A DNA stretch of 64,000 bases from Streptomyces violascens (GTDB taxonomy: Bacteria; Actinomycetota; Actinomycetes; Streptomycetales; Streptomycetaceae): contig NZ_BMUA01000007.1 in NCBI RefSeq assembly GCF_014649955.1, forward strand, positions 245,270 to 309,269, read 5' to 3'. Shown one piece after another: positions 11,476-24,400 of the stretch. A program made the position numbers and the translations under genes. The first letter of the stretch is position 1. Every line of letters begins with the position of its first letter. Below the pieces are notes generated by a model. The model was not told the origin of the DNA, did no database searches, and saw nothing but the letters and a program-made list of their open reading frames with translations.

Positions 11476-12237
11476 ATGACCGACACCGACCCCGTGAGCC
11501 GCACGATCCTGCTGCTCGACATCGAGCGGTTCAGCGACCGCGACGACGTCGAGCAGGCGTATCTGCGCCGGATGCTGTACGACGTCTGCGACGGCGCGCT
11601 GCTCACGGCGGGCGTCGACGAGACCCTGCGGTTACGGGAGGACCGGGGCGACTCGGTGATGGAGCTGATCGACCCCAACGCCTCGGTGGTCTCGCTACTG
11701 CGCACCCTGCTCACCGATGTCCCTGCCCGGCTCCGAACGATGAACCGGATGGCGTCCAGCTCGGCGCAGATGCGGCTGCGGGCGGTGGTCGCGAGCGGCT
11801 ACGTCAAGCGCGACGCGTTCGGCTGGGTCGGTTCCCAGCTCAACCACGCCTGCCGCCTCCTGGACGGCGAACCGCTGCGCGCCTCCCTGCGCGAGCGCCC
11901 CGACGACCTCGCGCTGTGCGTGTCCGACGCGGTGTACGAGGGCGTCGTGTGCCACAGCCACACAGGCGTCCCCGCCGATGAGTTCAAGAGAATCACCGTG
12001 CCCAGCAAGAACGGCGAACTCGGGGCCTGGCTGCACCGCCCGGCACCGTCCGAACAGCCCGCGGGCGGTCCGGTGCCCCGCACCGGGACACCGGAACGTG
12101 ACGTGCGCCCCGGTGCCGGACCGGCTCCCGGCACCCATTTCGGCGGCGGGGCCATCGGCGGCGACAACCACGGCATCTCGACCGGACAGGTCACCGGGAA
12201 CATCCACTTCGACGCCGGCCGAGGTGAGCGGCGGTGA
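11476..12237 (+). CDS. Class III nucleotide cyclase homologue (PycC-like candidate) with C-terminal glycine-rich motif
   Basis: The 253-residue product has a single class III cyclase domain (about residues 8-170). The first metal aspartate is D15 (ILLLDIERFS), the second D59 (EDRGDSVM), and the transition-state pair N123 and R127 lies in WVGSQLNHACRLL, so catalysis is plausible. The purine-selecting positions are unusual: E55 where adenylate cyclases have lysine, and G116 where they have aspartate or threonine. After a proline-rich linker the C-terminus (about 222-237) carries FGGGAIGGDNHGISTG, repeated near the N-terminus of the next protein. The stop overlaps the next start by four bases (GTGA). 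A GAGAGG sequence precedes the ATG. Product nucleotide unknown. Confidence 0.85.
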   Translation: MTDTDPVSRTILLLDIERFSDRDDVEQAYLRRMLYDVCDGALLTAGVDETLRLREDRGDSVMELIDPNASVVSLLRTLLTDVPARLRTMNRMASSSAQMRLRAVVASGYVKRDAFGWVGSQLNHACRLLDGEPLRASLRERPDDLALCVSDAVYEGVVCHSHTGVPADEFKRITVPSKNGELGAWLHRPAPSEQPAGGPVPRTGTPERDVRPGAGPAPGTHFGGGAIGGDNHGISTGQVTGNIHFDAGRGERR

Positions 12238-12458
12238 GCGCCCAGGACGCGGAGCCAGTCGACGCCGAGAAGGGGGCCCAACCCGCCAAGCCCCTCGGCG
12301 ACGAGGTGGCCGAGGGACAGGAGAGCCCCGCCGAGGAGCAGCAGGACCAGCCCCAGGAGGCCTGGGAGGCCCGGCGCGACCTGTACGACCACACGCCGCG
12401 GACCATGCGGTTCGGCGGCGGATCCATCGGCGGCGACAACCACGGGATCTCGACCGGG
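12139..12458 (+). repeat. 48-bp coding direct repeat encoding the shared FGGG[AS]IGGDNHGISTG motif
   Basis: The codons for the motif in the cyclase homologue (12139-12186) and in the downstream P-loop protein (12411-12458) match at 44 of 48 bases; three of the four differences are synonymous and one changes alanine to serine. The flanking protein sequences are unrelated. This indicates a functional module kept in step in two adjacent proteins. Confidence 0.8.
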
Positions 12459-14369
12459 CCCGTCGCCCGCGACGTGATCATGGGCAGCAAGACGGAGATC
12501 TTCTACCAGTTCGGCGGAACGGCGCACTCCTCCGGCGAGGTGCCGTCGGCCACCCTGGACCGGCTGGCCCGGTGCTTCGTGGCCGACGAGGCGGAGTTCG
12601 CCGCCCTGGTCCGGCGATTACGCACCGATCGCGTCCTGGTCCTTTCCGGGCCGCACTTCACCGGGCGCCGCACTGCCGCTCTGATGCTGCTGCGCCACCT
12701 GGGCGCGGCACCCCTGCGCGTATTGGACCGGGCGACGCGTCCCGGCGAACTCGCCCAGCAACTCGGTCCCGGCGGCCAGGTGCTCTGCGACCTGATCACC
12801 GAACGCGGCAGGCCGCTGCGCGAGGCGGACCTGCTGGCCGCGCGGGACCGGCTGGCCGAACACGACGCGTATCTGGTGGTGACCGTAGGCCCCCGGGCCG
12901 CCCTTGAGGACATCTCGGCCGTCGAATGGCACCCGCCCACGCCCGCCGCCGTTCTGGCGGCGCACCTGCGGGTGCGGGTGCCGCCGGAAGACGTGCAAAA
13001 GCTCCTGGCACTGCCCGCCGTGGCCGACTTCCTGGCCCGCGACCACCAGCTGAGGGAAGCCGCCACCTATGCCGAAGCGCTCGCCGACTACGCGACCGGG
13101 CTGGCCGACGTACAAGCCGTCGAGAGGTTCTCGCTGGCCGCCCTGGAGAGCCAGGTCCAGGAGTGGTTCGAGGAGGACGAGGCCTCGCTGCATCTACGGG
13201 ACAAGGCATTCCTGGTGGCGCTCGCGGCGTTCGACGGTGGCCCGTACGCCCTGACGGCCGAGCTGAGCGACCTTCTCTACACCTTCCTCCAGAAGACCGA
13301 AAATCCCGCTCATCCGGCCACGGTCCCGGTCTTCGGCACCCACATCGCCAAGCGCCTCCAGCGTGCCCGTGCCCGGCGGTACGAGGAGGAGGAGCACACC
13401 GAGTGGGGTCCGGTGACCCAGCTCAAGGCGGCGTTCCAGGACGACCGGGCCGCGCTGGTGCTCCTGCGGGAGGTGTGGACGGGGCATCCGTCCGCGCGGC
13501 CCGCGCTCGTCACCTGGCTCCGGCGGCTCGCGGGCGACGGCCGTCCGCTGGTACGCACCCGGGCCGCCGCCACCGTGGCGGTCCTCGCCTACACCGACCT
13601 GCCGTCCGCGATGGCGCTGATCATCGAGGTGTGGGCGACCGACACGCGTTTCCGGCACCGGCTCGTCGCCGTCAACGCGCTCGCCCTGACCCATCTGCTC
13701 GGCACCCCTAACGTGCCGCGCATCATCGACGACTGGTGTGTCAGCGACGATGCGCGGTTGTGCTGGGTGGCGATCCGCGCCCACGGCCTGATCGGCCCTG
13801 AGCGGCCGGCGGCAGCCCTCGCCGCACTACGCGGCGCGGCCCGCCGCCAGCACTCCGCCGAGGAGCCCGACACACTGCTGATCGCTGAACTCGCCCAATC
13901 CGTCGAGCTGTTGCTGCTGTCTCCGGCCGGCGACCAGGTCCTCGCCGACCTCGTGCGCACCCTGCACGACGACCGGGCCGTGTTCGACCTGGCAGTCGAC
14001 GGGTTCCTCGGCGCCTGCCGGCGAACGCGCCAGGACGAGCCGTACGGCGCTCCACTCGTCCTCGACGGGTACGCGCAGGGCACCGCCCAGCGGCCCGACA
14101 CCACGCATCCCGTTGCCGAACTGTGGCGGGCCGCGCTCGGTGACCGCGTCCACACCGGGCCGGCGCTCGAGGTGATGCGCCACTGGGTGCTGACCGCCGA
14201 CCGCGACCCCGCCACCGAGTGGGCACTCGCCGCGCTGTTGCCCGCGCTCGTCACCTCAGGGCCCGAACACCGGCGCCTCAACCACCTGTTGCGCACCATG
14301 CCGGGCGAAGACGGGGCCGGGCCACCGCCCGTCACGCGCCGCCTGCTGACCGTCCTGCCGCCCCACTGA
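12234..14369 (+). CDS. P-loop-like protein with N-terminal signalling motif and helical repeats
   Basis: The 711-residue product starts at a GTG overlapping the cyclase stop. Residues 1-55 are acidic and low-complexity. Residues 60-75 hold FGGGSIGGDNHGISTG, shared with the cyclase C-terminus. Residues 139-147 read GPHFTGRRT after a hydrophobic strand (VLVLS), a degenerate Walker A in which arginine replaces the lysine; VLCDLITERG near 190 could be the Walker B strand. From about 400 to 690 the protein is alpha-helical with HEAT-like spacing. This resembles STAND/NLR-type conflict proteins (motif, NTPase, repeats), but nucleotide binding is uncertain. I do not recognise a named family. Confidence 0.7.
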   Translation: MSAQDAEPVDAEKGAQPAKPLGDEVAEGQESPAEEQQDQPQEAWEARRDLYDHTPRTMRFGGGSIGGDNHGISTGPVARDVIMGSKTEIFYQFGGTAHSSGEVPSATLDRLARCFVADEAEFAALVRRLRTDRVLVLSGPHFTGRRTAALMLLRHLGAAPLRVLDRATRPGELAQQLGPGGQVLCDLITERGRPLREADLLAARDRLAEHDAYLVVTVGPRAALEDISAVEWHPPTPAAVLAAHLRVRVPPEDVQKLLALPAVADFLARDHQLREAATYAEALADYATGLADVQAVERFSLAALESQVQEWFEEDEASLHLRDKAFLVALAAFDGGPYALTAELSDLLYTFLQKTENPAHPATVPVFGTHIAKRLQRARARRYEEEEHTEWGPVTQLKAAFQDDRAALVLLREVWTGHPSARPALVTWLRRLAGDGRPLVRTRAAATVAVLAYTDLPSAMALIIEVWATDTRFRHRLVAVNALALTHLLGTPNVPRIIDDWCVSDDARLCWVAIRAHGLIGPERPAAALAALRGAARRQHSAEEPDTLLIAELAQSVELLLLSPAGDQVLADLVRTLHDDRAVFDLAVDGFLGACRRTRQDEPYGAPLVLDGYAQGTAQRPDTTHPVAELWRAALGDRVHTGPALEVMRHWVLTADRDPATEWALAALLPALVTSGPEHRRLNHLLRTMPGEDGAGPPPVTRRLLTVLPPH

Positions 14370-14398
14370 TCCCGCATTTCTCAAGGAGACCCGAAAGC

Positions 14399-15772
14399 AT
14401 GGTCCGTGCAACCGACTGGGAGCAGCCCGCCGACCGGCACAGTCAGCTGATCGACCCGGTGATCACCGTGCGGCAGCTGGCGCGGTTCGAGTTCGCCCGC
14501 AGACCGCTCACGCGAATCGACCACGCCCTGGTCTTCTCGACCCTGAAGGGCTCGTACGACTGCTACCTACCGCCGCTGCGTCCCAGCCGCGGCGAATCCG
14601 CCGCCAAGCGCTACACCGCGGTGTACGAGGTCGACATGGGCGTCCACCCCGTCCAGAGCGAGCTGACGCTGCCCAGCGACGACGACGCCTTCGAGTTCGA
14701 GGTGATCGTCGACCTGAACTGGCAGGTCGAGCGGCCGGCGCAGTTCGTGGCAAGCGGCCACCGGGACGTGCCCCGGCTGCTCCTGGGCGAACTGGAACAG
14801 GCGGCTCGCCCGGTGGCCCGTCGCTTCCCCATCGCCGAAAGTGCCCGCGCCGAACGGGAGATCCTGGCGGCGGTGACGGCCCTCGGCCCGCTCGGCGCCA
14901 CCGCGGGTCTGAAGGTGCTCTGGACCGTACGGCTCCGGCGCGACCAGGAGAACATCGATCACCAACGGCGCATGCAGGCCATCAACCACAGTGCGGACGA
15001 ACAGATCCTCACCGAGCGACGCGGCATGGACTTCGACGTCGAGCTGGACCGGCGCAGCCGTCAACAGGACGAACTCCAGCTCGGTCGGGCACTCGCCTAC
15101 GGCCGCCAGGAGCAGGAACTCGTGCTCCAGCAACAGCAGTGGCAGCACGACCGGTCGATGCTGGAGAGCAACCAGGCCCTGGAGTTGCAGCGCCTTCAGG
15201 CCGAGAAGATCGCGTTCTATCAGTGGCACCTGCAGCAGGGCGGTGTGCACGCCTGGGCGCTCCGCCTCGCCGAGCACCCCGAGGACTCCCTCCTCGCCAT
15301 CAACAGCATGCGAGAGGACCAACTCCGCCTGATCCAGTCCCAGATGGACCTGGTCGGACAACTGCTCGGCGGCGACGGCGCGGAGAGCTACGAATTGGAG
15401 GGCCCCAAGCGGCTCGCCCTACGAGCCCTCAGCGAGATCCTGAGCCAGCGGCTGCCCGGGATCGCGCAGCCCGACCTCTCCGAGCCTCCCGTGGGTCAAC
15501 CCCTCTCACCTGCAGAGCAGTTGAGCAACGATCCGGCTCCCCCGACGACGCAGCCCGCCCCCGCGCCACCACCGGCCGCGGACACCACCCCTGAGCCGAC
15601 GCCACCCGCGCAGACACCCACCGCTGCGCAGGCCCCCGGCACCTTCCCCGGCTGGCAGCCTCCCCCGGGGTACGGCAGCGCACCGGTCAGGCCGGCTCCT
15701 GAACCGCCGGCCGACTCGTCTGAGCCGGTGCTCCCGGAGCCCGGTCCGGAGCACGAGGCAGGCTCCCGGTGA
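14399..15772 (+). CDS. SPFH/band 7-like protein with coiled coil and proline-rich tail
   Basis: The start is set at ATG 14399 behind AAGGAG (14383-14388), giving 457 residues; the frame is open further upstream. Residues about 72-185 alternate strands and helices as in SPFH/band 7 domains (VDMGVHPVQSELTLPSDDD, EVIVDLNWQVERPAQFV). Residues 185-275 are a glutamine- and arginine-rich coiled coil, and about 360-457 a proline-rich disordered tail. SPFH proteins scaffold membrane microdomains, so it may gather the neighbouring transmembrane effector and protease. No transmembrane segment is visible. It lies 29 bases after the P-loop gene and overlaps the next gene by four bases. Family assignment is by overall pattern. 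Confidence 0.65.
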   Translation: MVRATDWEQPADRHSQLIDPVITVRQLARFEFARRPLTRIDHALVFSTLKGSYDCYLPPLRPSRGESAAKRYTAVYEVDMGVHPVQSELTLPSDDDAFEFEVIVDLNWQVERPAQFVASGHRDVPRLLLGELEQAARPVARRFPIAESARAEREILAAVTALGPLGATAGLKVLWTVRLRRDQENIDHQRRMQAINHSADEQILTERRGMDFDVELDRRSRQQDELQLGRALAYGRQEQELVLQQQQWQHDRSMLESNQALELQRLQAEKIAFYQWHLQQGGVHAWALRLAEHPEDSLLAINSMREDQLRLIQSQMDLVGQLLGGDGAESYELEGPKRLALRALSEILSQRLPGIAQPDLSEPPVGQPLSPAEQLSNDPAPPTTQPAPAPPPAADTTPEPTPPAQTPTAAQAPGTFPGWQPPPGYGSAPVRPAPEPPADSSEPVLPEPGPEHEAGSR

Positions 15773-16281
15773 CCGCCGCCTGCGACCCCGCCCCGGGCAC
15801 GGAGACTGCCGTCCGCCTCCTCACCGAGCTGCGGGCCGAGATCGCCCGCGCCGACAGCAAAGCCTCCGTACTGGTCGCGGCTCTCGGCATGACCGCAGGC
15901 GTGGTCGGCGGACAGCTCGGGGCGCGGGGCCGGGTGCCCGGCGAACTGTCCACGGTGGGCGCCGGACTCTGGTGGACCGGAACCGCCGCCCTGGCGCTGG
16001 CCCTGCTCGGCACGCTGATGGCCGTACTGCCCAGGTACCGGGGCGCCACCTGGGCGCCGGGCCGTCCGCTCTCCTATTTCGGAGACATCCAACAGGCCGT
16101 GCGACAGGGCGGGTTGGCGCAGGCGCTCGCGGACACCGAACTCGCCCCCACCGCCTCGCTCATGGCGGCTCTCGCCGACAACAGCCGGATCGCCGCCCGT
16201 AAGCACCAGTGGATACGCGGCGGGCTGCTGGCCTTCTGCGTCGGCGCGGTGCTGCTCCCGGCCGCCCCGCTAGTCGGCTGA
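15769..16281 (+). CDS. PycTM-like transmembrane effector
   Basis: The 170-residue product has the EIARADSKASVLVAA signature (residues 24-38) of the Pycsar effector family PycTM, in which a helix leads into the first membrane segment. Three hydrophobic stretches are visible (about 34-52, 66-88 and 149-167), separated by a cytoplasmic-looking loop. In Pycsar, cyclic pyrimidine nucleotides trigger this protein to damage the inner membrane and stop phage growth. A cyclase homologue three genes upstream in the same operon fits that role. The start is GTG 15769, overlapping the SPFH-like gene stop (GTGA). Which ligand opens it is not shown. Confidence 0.8.
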   Translation: MTAACDPAPGTETAVRLLTELRAEIARADSKASVLVAALGMTAGVVGGQLGARGRVPGELSTVGAGLWWTGTAALALALLGTLMAVLPRYRGATWAPGRPLSYFGDIQQAVRQGGLAQALADTELAPTASLMAALADNSRIAARKHQWIRGGLLAFCVGAVLLPAAPLVG

Positions 16282-16308
16282 AGCCCCCCCACTCAGTGAA
16301 GGATGACC

Positions 16309-17397
16309 ATGTCCCAACCGTCCGAGCCCGCATACCCGGGCGACCCCAGGCAGCCACCGCGGTATCCCGGCGCCACTCCCCCTCAGCCCCGGATGCCGTA
16401 CCAGCCCCCGCCTCGGCATCAGGCACCACCTCCTCCACAGCCGCCGCCGGCGCCCGACGATCTGGAGTACCAGAACTCGCCCGGCCGCAGGGTGCACTAC
16501 AAGGCGTACCAGCGCGGCACGGACGCCACCGCCGTCGGCCAGCTCGCGCTGCACTTACCGGGCTTCTCGATGAGCCTGCTGGTCGTACTGTCGGCGAGCG
16601 GGACCCTGGACTCGGTGACAGGGCTCCCCTACTGGATTCCCACCCTGCTCTGGATCGCTTCCGGCGCCCTGGTCTTCCACCGGCCAACCGAGGACTACTT
16701 CGCCCGCTATCTGCTGAAGCTCCAGCGTCCGATGCCACAGGAAGCGGCCCGCCTCGAACCGGTGTGGCGGGAGGTGACGGCCCGCGCGGGCGTCGACGGG
16801 CGGCGCTACGAACTGTGGATCGAGAACAGCCAGGAACTCAACGCGTACGCGGCGGCCGGGCACATCGTCGGCGTCACCCGTTTCGCCCTGGAGCGGCTGC
16901 CGAGCGCCCAGCTCGCGGCGGTGCTCGCCCATGAGCTCGGCCACCACACCGGGGGTCACGCCTGGTCGTCTCTGCTCGGCTACTGGTACTCGCTGCCCGG
17001 CCGGATCGCGTGGCAGGTGATCCGTACGGTCGTCGTCTTTCTCGTCACGTTCGCCGGCGCCGTCTCCTTCGCGGCCACCGCGGTCCTGGTCGTGGTGATC
17101 GGCGCCGTCGCCTTCGCCACGACCGTCGTGTTCTACGGGCTGCCGCTGGTGCTGCTCGCCATCCCCTATCTGATGGCCGCGGTGGAGCGCCGGAGCGAAC
17201 TGCGGGCCGACGAGCACGCCGCCGCCCTCGGCTTCGCGCCGATGCTCGCCGACGTCCTCACCACCATGCACGCCATGGAGCTGTACACCGGCAAGCCGCC
17301 TGCCGAGCCCACCACCCTGGCCAAGCTGCTCTCCTCGCACCCGGACTACCCGACCCGCCTCCGGCGTCTGCAGCCCTACATGGAGACTCAGCGCTGA
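16309..17397 (+). CDS. M48-family membrane metalloprotease
   Basis: The product is about 362 residues. The start is set at ATG 16309 because the GAAGG sequence at 16298-16302 is then six bases upstream; ATG 16303 would abut it. Residues 1-50 are proline-rich. Membrane segments lie near 83-125 and 235-292. The zinc site is HELGH at 208-212, with E297 in RSELRADEHAA as the likely third ligand, as in HtpX and Ste24 peptidases. It is the last gene of the five-gene cluster, 27 bases after the PycTM-like gene and just before a terminator. It may process or clear a membrane component of the system; the substrate is unknown. Confidence 0.85.
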   Translation: MSQPSEPAYPGDPRQPPRYPGATPPQPRMPYQPPPRHQAPPPPQPPPAPDDLEYQNSPGRRVHYKAYQRGTDATAVGQLALHLPGFSMSLLVVLSASGTLDSVTGLPYWIPTLLWIASGALVFHRPTEDYFARYLLKLQRPMPQEAARLEPVWREVTARAGVDGRRYELWIENSQELNAYAAAGHIVGVTRFALERLPSAQLAAVLAHELGHHTGGHAWSSLLGYWYSLPGRIAWQVIRTVVVFLVTFAGAVSFAATAVLVVVIGAVAFATTVVFYGLPLVLLAIPYLMAAVERRSELRADEHAAALGFAPMLADVLTTMHAMELYTGKPPAEPTTLAKLLSSHPDYPTRLRRLQPYMETQR

Positions 17398-17402
17398 AAA
17401 CC

Positions 17403-17446
17403 CCGAAGGGCGCCCACCCCGCGCAAGCGGAGTGGGCGCCCTTCGG
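17403..17446. terminator. Terminator between the M48 protease gene and rpoC
   Basis: CCGAAGGGCGCCCAC (17403-17417) pairs perfectly with 17432-17446, a 15-base-pair stem with a 14-base loop. In the rpoC direction the stem is followed by GGTTTTC, so it mainly ends the rpoBC transcript. It can also serve the convergent plus-strand operon. Confidence 0.85.
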
Positions 17447-17458
17447 CAGACGTACGCC

Positions 17459-21358
<3,900 letters not shown>

Positions 21359-21453
21359 TTGTCGTCAATCCCTCTTTCGGGGTCGATTCTTCAAGATGGT
21401 CTGAGGGGGTCCCGGGGACGGAGGGGGCTCTTAGCGAGCCCCCTCCAGACCCG

Positions 21454-24400
21454 TCAGACCTCTTCGACGCTGCTCGGCTCGCGCCGGGACAGGTCGATAC
21501 CGAGCTCCTCCGCAGCGCGGAAGACGTCCTCGTCCGTGTCGCGCATCTCGATGGACATGCCGTCCGAGGACAGCACCTCCACGTTGAGGCAGAGCGACTG
21601 CATTTCCTTGATGAGCACCTTGAAGGACTCGGGAATGCCGGGCTCGGGGATGTTCTCGCCCTTGACGATGGCCTCGTAGACCTTCACACGGCCGGTGACG
21701 TCGTCGGACTTGATGGTCAGCAGCTCCTGGAGGGCGTACGCGGCGCCGTATGCCTCCAGCGCCCACACCTCCATCTCACCGAAGCGCTGGCCACCGAACT
21801 GGGCCTTACCACCCAGCGGCTGCTGGGTGATCATCGAGTACGGACCGGTCGAGCGGGCGTGCAGCTTGTCGTCGACCAGGTGGTGCAGCTTCAGGATGTA
21901 CATGTACCCGACCGAGATCGGGTCCGGGAACGGCTCGCCGGAGCGGCCGTCGAACAGGTTGGCCTTGCCCGAGGGCTGGACCAGCCGGTCGCCGTCGCGG
22001 TTGGGGATCGTGGCCTCGAAGAGACCGGTGATCTCGTCCTCGCGGGCGCCGTCGAAGACCGGGGTCGCGACGTTGGTGCCGGCGGCGACCTGGTCGGCGC
22101 CGATGGCCTGCAGACGCTGGGCCCAGTCGTCGGCCAGACCGGAGACGTCCCAGCCGCGGCTGGCGAGCCAGCCGAGGTGGATCTCCAGGACCTGTCCCGG
22201 GTTCATTCGGGACGGGACACCGAGCGGGTTGAGGATGATGTCGACCGGAGTTCCGTCCTCGAGGAACGGCATGTCCTCGATCGGAAGGATCTTCGAGATG
22301 ACACCCTTGTTGCCGTGACGGCCGGCGAGCTTGTCACCGTCCGTGATCTTGCGCTTCTGCGCCACGTAGACGCGAACCAGCTGGTTCACGCCCGGCGGCA
22401 GCTCGTCGCCCTCTTCACGGTCGAAGACGCGGACGCCGATGACCTTGCCGGTCTCGCCGTGCGGCACCTTCAGCGAGGTGTCACGCACCTCGCGGGCCTT
22501 CTCACCGAAGATCGCGCGCAGCAGGCGCTCCTCCGGCGTCAGCTCGGTCTCACCCTTGGGCGTGACCTTGCCGACGAGGATGTCGCCGGCGACGACCTCG
22601 GCACCGATACGGATGATGCCGCGCTCGTCGAGGTCGGCGAGGACCTCCTCGGAGACGTTCGGGATGTCCCGGGTGATCTCCTCCGGGCCGAGCTTGGTGT
22701 CACGGGCGTCGACCTCGTGCTCCTCGATGTGGATCGAGGAGAGGACGTCGTCCTGCACGAGGCGCTGCGACAGGATGATCGCGTCCTCGTAGTTGTGACC
22801 CTCCCACGGCATGAACGCCACGAGCAGGTTCTTGCCGAGCGCCATCTCACCCTGCTGGGTGGCGGGGCCGTCGGCCAGGACCTGGCCCTCGATCACGCGG
22901 GCGCCCTCGTCCACGACAACCTTCTGGTTGACCGAGGTGCCCTGGTTGGAGCGGGAGAACTTGGCGATCCGGTACGTGGTGTACGTGCCGTCGTCGTTGG
23001 CGACGGTGATGTAGTCCGCGGAGACCTCCTGGACGACACCCGCCTTCTCCGCCTTGATGACGTCACCGGCGTCGACCGCGCAGCGGTACTCCATGCCGGT
23101 GCCGACGAGCGGCGCCTCGGACGTGATCAGCGGCACGGCCTGACGCATCATGTTCGCGCCCATGAGGGCACGGTTGGCGTCGTCGTGCTCGAGGAACGGG
23201 ATCATGGCGGTCGCGACCGACACCATCTGGCGCGGCGAGACGTCCATGTAGTCGACCTCGGTGCCGGGCACGTAGTCGACCTCGCCGCCACGGCGGCGAA
23301 CCAGGACGCGCGGCTCGGTGAACCGCATCTCGTCGTTGAGCGCGGCGTTGGCCTGCGCGATGACGAAGCGGTCCTCCTCGTCGGCGGTGACGTAGTCGAC
23401 CTCGTCGGTGACCTGGCCGTCGACGACCTTGCGGTACGGCGTCTCGATGAAGCCGAACGCGTTGACGCGGCCGTACGAGGCGAGCGAACCGATCAGACCG
23501 ATGTTCGGGCCTTCCGGGGTCTCAATCGGGCACATGCGGCCGTAGTGAGACGGGTGCACGTCACGGACCTCGAAGCCGGCCCGCTCACGCGAGAGACCAC
23601 CCGGGCCGAGCGCCGACAGACGGCGCTTGTGGGTGAGACCCGACAGCGGGTTGTTCTGGTCCATGAACTGCGACAGCTGGCTGGTGCCGAAGAACTCCTT
23701 GATGGAGGCGACGACCGGCCGGATGTTGATCAGGGTCTGCGGCGTGATCGCCTCGACGTCCTGGGTCGTCATGCGCTCACGCACGACGCGCTCCATACGA
23801 GCCAGACCCGTACGGACCTGGTTCTGGATGAGCTCGCCGACGTTGCGCAGACGACGGTTGCCGAAGTGGTCGATGTCGTCGGTCTCGACGACGATGTTCC
23901 GACCCGACTCGCCGACCGTCTCGGTCTCACCGGCGTGCAGCTTGACCAGGTACTTGATGGTCGCGATGACGTCGTCGGTGGTGAGCACGCCCGCGTCGAG
24001 GGGCTCATCCGCGCCGAGCTTCTTGTTCACCTTGTAGCGGCCGACCTTGGCGAGGTCGTAGCGCTTCGGGTTGAAGTAGAGGTTCTCGAGCAGCGTCTGA
24101 GCGGCCTCGCGCGTCGGCGGCTCGCCCGGGCGCAGCTTGCGGTAGATGTCGAGCAGCGCGTCGTCCTGGCCCTGGGTGTGGTCCTTCTCCAGGGTGGCGC
24201 GCATGGACTCGTACTCGCCGAACTCCTCCAGGATCTGCTCGGTGGTCCAACCGAGAGCCTTCAGGAGAACGGTGACGGACTGCTTGCGCTTGCGGTCGAT
24301 GCGGACACCGACCATGTCGCGCTTGTCGATCTCCATCTCGAGCCAGGCACCCCGGGACGGGATGATCTTGGCCGTGAAGATGTCCTTGTCGGACGTCTTG

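Noticed and set aside
11476..12237. CBASS-type CD-NTase
   Set aside because: The protein lacks the GS-x-x-x-GT/DxD nucleotidyltransferase motif and instead has the class III cyclase D, D, N, R residues.
16309..17397. Second htpX gene
   Set aside because: It has the M48 zinc motif but a proline-rich N-terminus, different membrane layout and a defence-like operon context; the bona fide htpX is at 45640-46503.
10239..17458. Prophage or integrative element
   Set aside because: No integrase, excisionase, structural phage gene, attachment repeat or tRNA boundary is present, and base composition matches the surroundings.
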